A DNA stretch of 64,000 nt from Streptomyces viridiviolaceus (GTDB lineage Bacteria > Actinomycetota > Actinomycetes > Streptomycetales > Streptomycetaceae). A program made the position numbers and the translations under genes. The notes below the pieces were generated by a model. It did no database searches and was not told the DNA's origin. It saw nothing but the letters and a program-made list of their open reading frames with translations. Where the stretch lies: NCBI RefSeq assembly GCF_014650995.1, contig NZ_BMWA01000035.1:15158-79157 (forward strand), written 5' to 3'. This document shows, piece by piece, positions 16,145 through 25,298 of the stretch (position 1 is the stretch's first letter; the number at the start of each line of letters is the position of its first letter).

Positions 16145-17608
16145 ATGTCGCAGCGCGTGCTCACGACAGAGTCCGGCGCCCCGGTCGCCGACAACCAGAA
16201 CTCCGCCTCCGCCGGCATCGGCGGTCCCCTCCTGATCCAGGACCAGCACCTGCTGGAGAAGCTCGCCCGCTTCAACCGCGAGCGCATCCCGGAGCGCGTG
16301 GTGCACGCCCGCGGTTCCGGCGCCTACGGCCACTTCGAGGTGACCGACGACGTCACCGACTACACGCACGCCGACTTCCTGAGCACCGTCGGCAAGCGCA
16401 CCGAGGTCTTCCTGCGCTTCTCCACCGTGGCCGACTCGCTCGGCGGCGCGGACGCGGTCCGCGACCCGCGCGGTTTCGCGGTGAAGTTCTACACCGAGGA
16501 GGGCAACTACGACCTCGTCGGCAACAACACCCCGGTGTTCTTCATCAAGGACCCGATCAAGTTCCCCGACTTCATCCACTCGCAGAAGCGTGACCCGTTC
16601 TCGGGCCGCCAGGAGCCGGACAACGTCTGGGACTTCTGGGCGCACTCCCCCGAGGCCACGCACCAGGTGACCTGGCTGATGGGCGACCGTGGCATCCCGG
16701 CGTCGTACCGCCACATGGACGGCTTCGGTTCGCACACCTACCAGTGGACGAACGCCAAGGGCGAGTCGTTCTTCGTCAAGTACCACTTCAAGACGGACCA
16801 GGGCATCCGCTGCCTGACCGCCGGCGAGGCCGCCAAGCTCGCGGGCGAGGACCCGACCTCGCACCAGACGGACCTGGTGCAGGCGATCGAGCGGGGCGTG
16901 TACCCGTCCTGGACCCTGCACGTGCAGCTCATGCCGGTGGCCGAGGCGGCGAACTACCGCTTCAACCCGTTCGACGTGACCAAGGTGTGGCCGCACGCCG
17001 ACTACCCGCTCAAGCGGGTCGGCCGGCTGGTGCTGGACCGCAACCCGGACAACGTCTTCGCCGAGGTCGAGCAGGCCGCGTTCTCCCCGAACAACTTCGT
17101 TCCGGGCATCGGCCCCTCCCCCGACAAGATGCTCCAGGGCCGCCTGTTCGCCTACGCGGACGCGCACCGCTACCGCCTGGGCGTCAACCACACCCAGCTC
17201 GCGGTCAACGCCCCGAAGGCCGTGCCCGGCGGCGCCGCCAACTACGGCCGCGACGGCTTCATGGCGTCCAACTCGCAGGGCCGTGACGCCAAGAACTACG
17301 AGCCGAACTCCTACGACGGTCCGGTCGAGACCGGCCGCCCGCTGTCCGCCCCGCTGGCGGTCTCCGGCCACACCGGCACCCACGCGGCGCCGCAGCACAC
17401 CAAGGACGACGACTTCTTCCAGGCGGGTGAGCTGTACCGGCTGATGTCCGAGGAGGAGAAGCAGCGTCTGGTCGCGAACATCGCCGGCGGCCTGTCCCAG
17501 GTCTCCCGCAACGACGTGATCGAGAAGAACCTGGCCCACTTCCACGCCGCCGACCCGGAGTACGGCAAGCGCGTGGAGGAGGCGGTCCGCGCCCTGCGCG
17601 AGGACTGA
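16145..17608 (+). CDS. katA: Monofunctional haem catalase (small subunit)
   Basis: 487-residue clade 3-type catalase that dismutates hydrogen peroxide. The proximal region includes FDVTKVWPHADYPL and RNPDNVFAEVEQ. The active-site histidine is in ERVVHARGSGAYG, with asparagine in GNNTPVFFI. The haem tyrosine is in RLFAYADAHRYRLG. It begins with ATG at 16145 behind GGAAGG. It shares an operator with the uricase operon, so its job is probably to remove the peroxide made by uricase; this is inferred from the DNA sites and position. Confidence 0.96.
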   Translation: MSQRVLTTESGAPVADNQNSASAGIGGPLLIQDQHLLEKLARFNRERIPERVVHARGSGAYGHFEVTDDVTDYTHADFLSTVGKRTEVFLRFSTVADSLGGADAVRDPRGFAVKFYTEEGNYDLVGNNTPVFFIKDPIKFPDFIHSQKRDPFSGRQEPDNVWDFWAHSPEATHQVTWLMGDRGIPASYRHMDGFGSHTYQWTNAKGESFFVKYHFKTDQGIRCLTAGEAAKLAGEDPTSHQTDLVQAIERGVYPSWTLHVQLMPVAEAANYRFNPFDVTKVWPHADYPLKRVGRLVLDRNPDNVFAEVEQAAFSPNNFVPGIGPSPDKMLQGRLFAYADAHRYRLGVNHTQLAVNAPKAVPGGAANYGRDGFMASNSQGRDAKNYEPNSYDGPVETGRPLSAPLAVSGHTGTHAAPQHTKDDDFFQAGELYRLMSEEEKQRLVANIAGGLSQVSRNDVIEKNLAHFHAADPEYGKRVEEAVRALRED

Positions 17609-18069
17609 TCCAGAAGCTCGCGTACGGGTCATGACGGGAGGTCAGGACCTGTACGCGGCCCGCGGGGCACCGGCCGGCCCGGATGAGGGGTGGCCGTCCG
17701 GTGCGCCGCGGGCAGGGCGAGGACCGCGGCGGCCTGCGAGCCAGTGCGGTGGTGAAGGGCCCGGAAGCTCCTCCTACGACCTGAGGGGAGGAGCGTTCCG
17801 GTCCCGTCGCACCGCCGCGGTCCCAGCCACCCGCCTCTTCCGTGAGATCTGCGAGACGTGAGATCTGCCGGAGAGGCCCCCGCACTCCGTCCGGCGGCGC
17901 GAACGACCTGTCGCGCCCAGCCTCGCACCGTCGGACGGGCACCACCTGAGGAGCACCACCCGAAGTACCTTCACCGGCCGAGAAGCGCCGGATGCGGACG
18001 GTCCCGCATCCGGCGCTTCTCGGCGTCCGTGCGGGTGCGGATTCCCCTCGTCCGCAGCAATCTGGAGTC
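17609..18069. other. Gene-poor interval after catalase
   Basis: No frame in 17609-17976 has a ribosome site or recognisable protein. An 8-bp-stem hairpin (GCTCCTCC...GGAGGAGC, 17767-17794) and the strong hairpin at 17977-18024 are the only structures seen. Confidence 0.5.
17977..18024. terminator. Very strong hairpin, 21-bp perfect stem
   Basis: 17977-17997 pairs perfectly with 18004-18024 around a 6-base loop (stem begins GCCGAGAAGCGCC). It is 368 bp beyond the catalase stop and 45 bp before the next gene. Confidence 0.8.
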
Positions 18070-18306
18070 ATGGGTCATCCACCGGAGCATCCCCACATCG
18101 TGGTCCGTCCCCCGGCCCTCGACGGCTCCCGCCGGGTCACGTCGGGTGAGGAGATCCTCGGGGTCGCCTCACACCTCGACGACGTCGCCGAGATCCTGCG
18201 GCTGGCCGACCTGTACGTGACCGACGTCGCGGAGAGCGACCTCGTCGAGTGGCAGGGGGGCGGCCCGGACGACTGGCCGGGGCTGCACGAGCACCACGAG
18301 GACTGA
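18070..18306 (+). CDS. Small conserved hypothetical protein
   Basis: 78 residues, acidic, with no recognised domain. The segment TSGEEILGVASHLDDVAEIL predicts helix, and the tail (ESDLVEWQGGGPDDWPGL) is rich in Asp, Gly and Trp. The ATG is preceded by GGAG with unusually short spacing. It stands alone behind the large hairpin at 17977-18024. Codon use fits the neighbours, so it is probably a real gene of unknown role. Confidence 0.55.
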   Translation: MGHPPEHPHIVVRPPALDGSRRVTSGEEILGVASHLDDVAEILRLADLYVTDVAESDLVEWQGGGPDDWPGLHEHHED

Positions 18307-18469
18307 GCGCACGTACGGCACCGGTCGTACGTTGGCTACGACACTCTCAAATCAAGCTCTGAACCCGGCCCCGGCACGCTTCGACCACCCCCGGCCGTGG
18401 GCAGATTCCCGGCACACGGGGCCCGCCGGCACGGGGGCGGCGGGCCCCGGTCGTACGGGGGTGGTGTCG

Positions 18470-19129
18470 ATGGGACCGCACGAGATCGCGCTGCTGCGGG
18501 GCGGGCCCCGGGCCGCCGTGACGGTGGCCGTGGTGGCCCTGCATCTGCGGGGCGCCGTGCGGGCGGGGCGGCCGGGCACCCTGCGCAAGGTGTCGACGCC
18601 GACCCCGGGACTGCCGTCACCGTACCGGCACCCGCTGGAGAAAGCGGTGCGCGTCGGTCTCTACCGGCCCGCGGGCATGCGGGAGTTGCTCGTCAGATCG
18701 GCCGTGCGCAACGCGCTCGCCCGGATGCGGGCCGAGCTCGCCGCGGCCGGACAGTGGCGGGCGCTGCCGCTGGGCCCCACCCGGGCCGCCCGCCGTCATG
18801 TGGCGGCCCTGCGGGAGCGCCATCCGCTTCCCGAGGGTCCCGGGAGGCCGGCGGAGGAGGACGTCCTGCTCGCCGTCGCCCTGTACGGTGACCGCGCGCT
18901 GACGGCGCTCCTGCCGCGGTTCACCCAGCGGGCCGGGCTGATCGGCCGGGGCGGGCTCGCGGACGAGGGGCTCTTCCCGTTCGGCCGCGGGGCCGGCCTC
19001 CGGTGGCGCTTCGGTGCCGAGGACCCGGTCGAGGCCGGTGACGGCGGCGGCAGCGGTGACGGCGGCGGCCACGCCGGCCATGGGGGCGGGTTCGGGTGCG
19101 GCGGGGGTGGCGGCGGAGGATCGGACTGA
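18470..19129 (+). CDS. TIGR04222-like protein with Gly-rich C-terminus
   Basis: About 219 residues. One hydrophobic stretch (AAVTVAVVALHLRGAV) near residues 12-30 is followed by a helical region with PLEKAVRVGL, VRNALARMRAEL and EEDVLLAVALYGDRALTALLP. It ends in a glycine-rich tail with one cysteine (GFGCGGGG). This layout is that of TIGR04222 family proteins common in Streptomyces, whose function is unknown. ATG at 18470 was taken; GTG codons 6 and 9 bases upstream are possible. It converges on gcl across a bidirectional terminator. Confidence 0.65.
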   Translation: MGPHEIALLRGGPRAAVTVAVVALHLRGAVRAGRPGTLRKVSTPTPGLPSPYRHPLEKAVRVGLYRPAGMRELLVRSAVRNALARMRAELAAAGQWRALPLGPTRAARRHVAALRERHPLPEGPGRPAEEDVLLAVALYGDRALTALLPRFTQRAGLIGRGGLADEGLFPFGRGAGLRWRFGAEDPVEAGDGGGSGDGGGHAGHGGGFGCGGGGGGGSD

Positions 19130-19154
19130 GGAGCGTCTCCCCGTGCACACGCCG

Positions 19155-19189
19155 GAAGGGCGGCCCGTCCTGGGGACGGGCCGCCCTTC
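19155..19189. terminator. Bidirectional terminator between TIGR04222-like gene and gcl
   Basis: Perfect 16-bp stem GAAGGGCGGCCCGTCC with GGACGGGCCGCCCTTC, loop TGG. Confidence 0.9.
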
Positions 19190-19204
19190 GGGGGTCGGCG
19201 GGGA

Positions 19205-20989
<1,785 letters not shown>

Positions 20990-21047
20990 CGAGTACTCCT
21001 GCTTCGGCTGTCGGATTCGCACTCCCGTCGCGCCCCGCGGTGAGCAA

Positions 21048-21114
21048 TTCCGTATTGCGAAAGTTAGTTTCTACCATCTGGAAGTAATGTAGGTGGGCGG
21101 TCCGAGGCAGTCAA
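21048..21114 (-). promoter_or_regulatory. gcl promoter and twin operator
   Basis: Minus strand: TTGACT (21109-21114), 17 bases, TACATT (21086-21091). Then TTCCAGATGGTAGAA (21069-21083) and TTTCGCAATACGGAA (21048-21062), 21 bp apart. The second differs from the hyi box at two positions. Confidence 0.72.
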
Positions 21115-21168
21115 GAGACGGACCGGCAGCGGTCAAGAGTCGGACAGACGGACGCTGTCCGGAGGACG

Positions 21169-21864
21169 ATGAGAGGCATGTCCGAGAGCATCGCGGTGCG
21201 CTGCCCGGCCTGCGGGCGCCGGCACCGCTACACGGCACCGTCGTACCCGTGCGCCTGCGGGGCGCCCGTCGCCCCGGCGCTCGACGCACACGGCGCCGCC
21301 ACGGCCGTCACCCACCGCGCCTGGGACGAGGAGTGGGTCGGCGTGCGCTGCGCGGCCTGCGGCGGCGAGAGCCAGTGGCCGCGCCCGGAGCTGGGCTGCC
21401 CGTGCGGGACCGTGCTGTGCGTGCCGGTGGACCGGACGGGCACGGCGCGCGGCGGACGCGCCCCCGCCTCGCGGGCACCCGGCCGCGCGGCCGGCCCGAT
21501 CCGCACCACCCTGGACGCGGTCACGGCCACCGTCCTGTATCTGCGCGAGCTCGGGCACCGGGACGTCCGCCGCGCCGATCAGCGGCCCACGGCGGGCATC
21601 GGACTGGCCGCTCACGGCATCGTGGCCCAGGTGGACCCGACGGTGGGCCCGGTCTCGGTGCGCGACGTGGAGTGCCTGTGGCTGACGGGCATGGCGGATT
21701 CCGCCCGGTGCGTCTACTTCTCCCTCTCCGGGTACGCCGAGGAGGCCCGGGCCCGCGCCGACCGGCTAGGCGTCCCGTTGTTCGTCCTCGACCCCACCGG
21801 GGTGCCGCGACCGGTCAACGGGCCGGCCGTGGCTCTGGACGCCACGGCCGGCCGGACGGAATGA
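21169..21864 (+). CDS. Zinc-ribbon protein with degenerate Mrr-like domain
   Basis: 231 residues. Two N-terminal CxxC clusters (VRCPACGRRHRY with PCACG; VRCAACGGESQW with GCPCG) suggest zinc ribbons. The last 120 residues resemble the Mrr restriction-endonuclease fold: a helix DAVTATVLYLRELGHRDVRR, a strand GIVAQVD, and YFSLSGYAEEARARADRLGVPLFVLD split as YFSLSGYAEEARARA and DRLGVPLFVLD. The expected catalytic lysine (QxK) is replaced by QVD, so nuclease activity is doubtful. Start ATG 21169 has GGAGG three bases ahead; ATG 21178 is an alternative. Single gene diverging from gcl. Confidence 0.65.
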   Translation: MRGMSESIAVRCPACGRRHRYTAPSYPCACGAPVAPALDAHGAATAVTHRAWDEEWVGVRCAACGGESQWPRPELGCPCGTVLCVPVDRTGTARGGRAPASRAPGRAAGPIRTTLDAVTATVLYLRELGHRDVRRADQRPTAGIGLAAHGIVAQVDPTVGPVSVRDVECLWLTGMADSARCVYFSLSGYAEEARARADRLGVPLFVLDPTGVPRPVNGPAVALDATAGRTE

Positions 21865-21866
21865 GC

Positions 21867-21901
21867 GAGGGGGCACCCGGTGGATACCGGGTGCCCCCCT
21901 C
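21867..21901. terminator. Bidirectional terminator
   Basis: About 15-bp stem, GAGGGGGCACCCGGT with ACCGGGTGCCCCCCTC and one bulged C, loop GGAT, between convergent genes. Confidence 0.85.
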
Positions 21902-21918
21902 GTGAACGGGTGGGCGGA

Positions 21919-24132
21919 CTACCGCGCCGCGTGTCCGAAGCGGTCCCCGTTCGCGGGGAGGCCGCCCTGGCCGGGCTGGTAGGTGGTGACCGGGGCGATC
22001 GGCTGACCGAGGGTCACGTTGGACATCGGCAGGGCGTACAGGGTGCCGTAGGTGCTCGGACCGTCGGGCATGCCGACGTACAGCCGGGTGCCGGTGAAGT
22101 GGAGGCTGGAGCCCAGACGCTGGTTGGCTCCCGGGGTACCGGGGATGCCGTCGCCGTCGCCGGCCTCGACCCACTTGTCGTTGGCGCCGGGGGCGCCGAC
22201 CAGCGAGAAGATGTGGACCGCACCGGACTTGGTGGCCGTGCCGACGGCCTCGTCCGGGATGCCGACGGCCAGCTTCATCGTGGCCGCGGTGCTCACCGCG
22301 CGCGGCGCGGTGTTGACGGCGGTCACGGTCGCGCCGAAGTGGTCACCGGCCTCGGAGGTGCCGGAGACGTCGTCGTCGGCGGTGCCGGAGGAAATGCCGT
22401 AGAGCTGGGTGTAGGTGCCGGAGGCGGTGACGCGGAAGGTCAGGACGCTGCCGGTCTCCGCCTTCTGGACGTCGTTGACGGCCAGGGCCTCGCCCGGGGT
22501 GCCGACCGCGAGGATGGACTCGGTGGCGGCCGCCGCGCCCGACGGGCGGTAGGGGGCCAGGGCCAGGGAGGCACCGAAGCGGTCATTGGCCTCGGCGCCG
22601 CCGGAGACCGTGTCCAGGTCCTGGTCGAGGCCGAACAGCGGGGTGGGCCGGTTCTCGGTGTTCAGCTTGTGGGAGAAGACCGCGAGGTTGCCCGCCGCGT
22701 CGTCGCCGCCGATGTTCTCGTTCGGGGCGCCGATGGCGATGTTGTTGGCGTCGGCCGCGAGCACGGCACCGAAGCCGTCGTTCGCCTCGACCGCACCGGG
22801 CACGTTCAGCTTGTCCTGGTGGACGGAGACGTTGGTGCCGCCGCGCACGTAGAACGCCTGGCCTGCCTTGGCGGCGCCACTGAGGCCCTCACCGGGGGCG
22901 CCGATCACGACGAAGGGCTCACCGGCGGCGGTGGTGCCGGCGGCCAGGGCCTGGCCCAGGACGTCGCCGGTCTCCGGGGTGGAGGCGGCCAGGGAACCGT
23001 TGCCGTGGGCCTCCTGGAAGTGGGTGTTCTTCGTGGCGCCCGTGCCGATGCCGCCGGGGGCGCCGTGCAGGACGTCGACCATCCCCGCGTCGTCGGCCGT
23101 GTCGATCTTCTCGCCAGGGGTGCCGACGACCAGGTCGGTGCAGCCGTTCTCGTCGTAGTCCACGGTGGCGATGGCATGGCCGAAGTTGTCGCCGGCCTCG
23201 CCGCCGCCCGGCACCCAGTCGAGGTCCTGGTTGATCTCGGCGGTGCCCTTGCCGCCGCCGTAGACGATCCGGACCAGACCGGCACCGGCGTCACCGCCGA
23301 CGGTCGCGGCGGGGTCGGCGACGGCGATGTCCTCGACGCCGTCGCAGTTGAAGTCGGTGACGCGGTTGGCGCCGACCTTGGACTCGACCCAGGAGGCCAG
23401 GTCGTCGACGCGGGAGACGACGCCGCCGGTGCGGGTCTCGGCCGCGTCGATGCCGAAGCAGCCGCCCTGGTAGGACCGGCTGGCGAGGGCGACGAGCTGG
23501 GAGGTGCCGTTGGTGGTGCGGACCAGCGGACCGCCGGTGTCGCCCATGCACGCGGCCACGCCGTCCTTGCCGGTGACCGTGGCGGTGGTGGCGGCCGAGG
23601 CGTCCACCGAGAACGCGCCGGTGTGCAGGTTCAGCGGCGCCCACTCGGTCTTGCTCCGGCCGTACCCGGCGAGCTTCAGCTCCTCGCCGGCGGCGGGTGC
23701 GGTGGTGGCCAGGGCGACCGGGGTGACGTTCGTGACCGGGCGGTTCAGCCGGGCCAGGACGACATCGCGGTCGGTGCGCGGCGCCAGCTCGACGATCTCC
23801 CGGACGGCACCCGCGGTGCCCGACAGGTCGGTGCGGCCGATGGTCGCGGTGGTCTTCAGACGGGGCTTGCCCGCGGGCACCGCGAGGCTCGCGGCCGGGT
23901 CGTCGGCGAAGCAACTGGCCGCGGTGAGCAGCCATTCGACGTCGACCAGGACGCCGGAGCAGCCGCGGTCGTGGTCGCCGACGACGACCTGCGCGGTGTA
24001 GGCGTGGGTGGTGTCGGAGGAGGCGGAGGCGGGGCCCGTCACGGCGGCGGCCGGCAGCGCGGTCATGACGATCGGTCCCGCGGTCAGGGCGGCGGCCAGT
24101 GCGGTCAGGCGCACGGCTCTGGTGTGTCGCAT
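21919..24132 (-). CDS. Secreted FG-GAP repeat protein with trypsin-like pseudoprotease domain
   Basis: 737 residues. A signal peptide (MRHTRAVRLTALAAALTAG... cleaved near ALPAAA) precedes a trypsin-like domain (residues about 45-260). The family TAAHC is TAASC here, and GDSGGP is GDTGGP (CMGDTGGPLVR), so the catalytic His and Ser are lost; the Asp region RDVVLARL remains. Residues about 265-730 contain FG-GAP/integrin-alpha-like blade repeats with Ca-binding-like loops (DFNCDGVEDIAVADP, DYDENGCTDLVVGTPGE, DDAAGNLAVFSH), predicting a beta-propeller. It is probably an extracellular binding protein. ATG 24132 has GAGGAA upstream; a second secreted-protein gene precedes it by 47 bp in the same direction. 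Confidence 0.88.
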   Translation of the reverse strand: MRHTRAVRLTALAAALTAGPIVMTALPAAAVTGPASASSDTTHAYTAQVVVGDHDRGCSGVLVDVEWLLTAASCFADDPAASLAVPAGKPRLKTTATIGRTDLSGTAGAVREIVELAPRTDRDVVLARLNRPVTNVTPVALATTAPAAGEELKLAGYGRSKTEWAPLNLHTGAFSVDASAATTATVTGKDGVAACMGDTGGPLVRTTNGTSQLVALASRSYQGGCFGIDAAETRTGGVVSRVDDLASWVESKVGANRVTDFNCDGVEDIAVADPAATVGGDAGAGLVRIVYGGGKGTAEINQDLDWVPGGGEAGDNFGHAIATVDYDENGCTDLVVGTPGEKIDTADDAGMVDVLHGAPGGIGTGATKNTHFQEAHGNGSLAASTPETGDVLGQALAAGTTAAGEPFVVIGAPGEGLSGAAKAGQAFYVRGGTNVSVHQDKLNVPGAVEANDGFGAVLAADANNIAIGAPNENIGGDDAAGNLAVFSHKLNTENRPTPLFGLDQDLDTVSGGAEANDRFGASLALAPYRPSGAAAATESILAVGTPGEALAVNDVQKAETGSVLTFRVTASGTYTQLYGISSGTADDDVSGTSEAGDHFGATVTAVNTAPRAVSTAATMKLAVGIPDEAVGTATKSGAVHIFSLVGAPGANDKWVEAGDGDGIPGTPGANQRLGSSLHFTGTRLYVGMPDGPSTYGTLYALPMSNVTLGQPIAPVTTYQPGQGGLPANGDRFGHAAR

Positions 24133-24179
24133 CAGTGGGTTCCTCGGTGGCAGATCAGGCAAGGGCGTTCGGCGGATGG

Positions 24180-24737
24180 TTACTTGGAGGTCCTGATCTC
24201 CACGAGCAGGTGCTCCCGGCCCTGCTCGTCCGCGCTCTCGCCCACCGCGGTCCAGGTGTTCTTCGCGATGTCGTAGGACTTCTCCTCGTCCCCGACGGTC
24301 ATGTCCACCTGGGTGTCGTAGTCATTGCCCCGGATGACGTAGACGGCGGGGATCTCCAGGGTCAGCCAGCCGGAGTCGCCGACCGTCTTGAAGCAGATGG
24401 GGTCCGCCTGACGCCTGGCCATGACCTGGAGCAGTCCGGTGCCGGAGGCGCAGTCGGCCAGGGTGATGTGACCGTCACCGCGCTTGAGGACGATGCCCCG
24501 CTCCTGCAGGATCTTGTCCGCCTGCGGGTAGGCGAAGTCCTCGACCGCGTAGCCGGGCGCGCCGTCGGCAACCGGTGACGCGGCTCGGGCCTCGGACGGT
24601 GCGGCGCCGGTGAGCGCGCCCGACAGGGCCGCCCACGCCAGGGCGCCGGCCGCCGTCGCGGCGGCGAGGGTGCGTACGAGGAATCTCTTCCTCTGCTTGT
24701 TCTCCGTGAATATCGAAGATTCGGTACGGGCCTTCAT
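24180..24737 (-). CDS. Small secreted protein
   Basis: 185 residues. A long basic N-region (KQRKRFLVRTL) and a hydrophobic core (AAATAAGALAWAALSGAL) ending near AAPSEARAA form a signal peptide. The mature part of about 130 residues has two cysteines (LADCASGTGLLQVMARRQ and DPICFKTVGDSGW), probably a disulfide. It shows no enzyme motif. ATG at 24737 follows GGAG with four-base spacing. It lies 47 bp upstream of the FG-GAP protein gene and probably shares its transcript, so the two may act together outside the cell. Confidence 0.7.
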   Translation of the reverse strand: MKARTESSIFTENKQRKRFLVRTLAAATAAGALAWAALSGALTGAAPSEARAASPVADGAPGYAVEDFAYPQADKILQERGIVLKRGDGHITLADCASGTGLLQVMARRQADPICFKTVGDSGWLTLEIPAVYVIRGNDYDTQVDMTVGDEEKSYDIAKNTWTAVGESADEQGREHLLVEIRTSK

Positions 24738-25298
24738 CGTGCTCCAAGAGTCGTCGGTTTCCGTCCCCTGGGCGGAACACTCCATAACGATGGGGACGGT
24801 ACTCCGATGACACGCCAGGCAAGCAGAGACCCACGGCGACGAAACCGCCCGACGAGGGTTCCACTTCGCCGTAACGCGCAAAGGAGAGGCGGCTTGCACG
24901 TGCATGCGCGAGCCACCCACCTCTCCATGCAATCCGCCTCTCCACGAACTGTCCACATCATCAACCAACCAAAACTGGACGTAAGTTCAACTACGCATGT
25001 GACTCCTGTCACCTATCCGAAAGGTTGTGATCGCGTACGTGAAGAACTTGTGACGATCCGTCAGGGCGGTTCCGCATGGCACGAATTTTTCCATCTGGTA
25101 GGGATCCGAGGAGATTTGCGGGAAAGTCGAGATTTGCCTCGGCAGGTGACTGAAAAGGGTTGCCCAGGTGTCTGGTTCATTTCTCCTCGTCCGAGCGGTA
25201 ATTGACGGCCCCGCAGAAATGTGAATGGCTAGGAGGTCGCGTCACGACAGATATCCGTCGACTGCCCGCACTGCACTTACCCGGAGGACGACACCCCT
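24738..25298. other. 561-bp AT-richer divergent intergenic region
   Basis: Lower GC than its surroundings, with no gene seen. It must hold promoters for the leftward secreted-protein pair and the rightward ALF-repeat gene. It contains the 24883-24943 inverted repeat. A TTGACG at 25203 has no convincing -10 at normal spacing. Confidence 0.5.
24883..24943. repeat. 16-bp inverted repeat in divergent promoter region
   Basis: 24883-24898 (GGAGAGGCGGCTTGCA) pairs with 24928-24943 (TGCAATCCGCCTCTCC) at 15 of 16 positions around a 29-base loop. The palindrome TGCACGTGCA (24895-24904) overlaps the left arm. Confidence 0.75.

Noticed and set aside
17631..17861. 76-codon frame after catalase
   Set aside because: No recognisable protein features and no ribosome site.
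24807..25205. 132-codon rightward frame in the AT-richer interval
   Set aside because: No ribosome site, poor codon bias, and it contains the inverted repeat.
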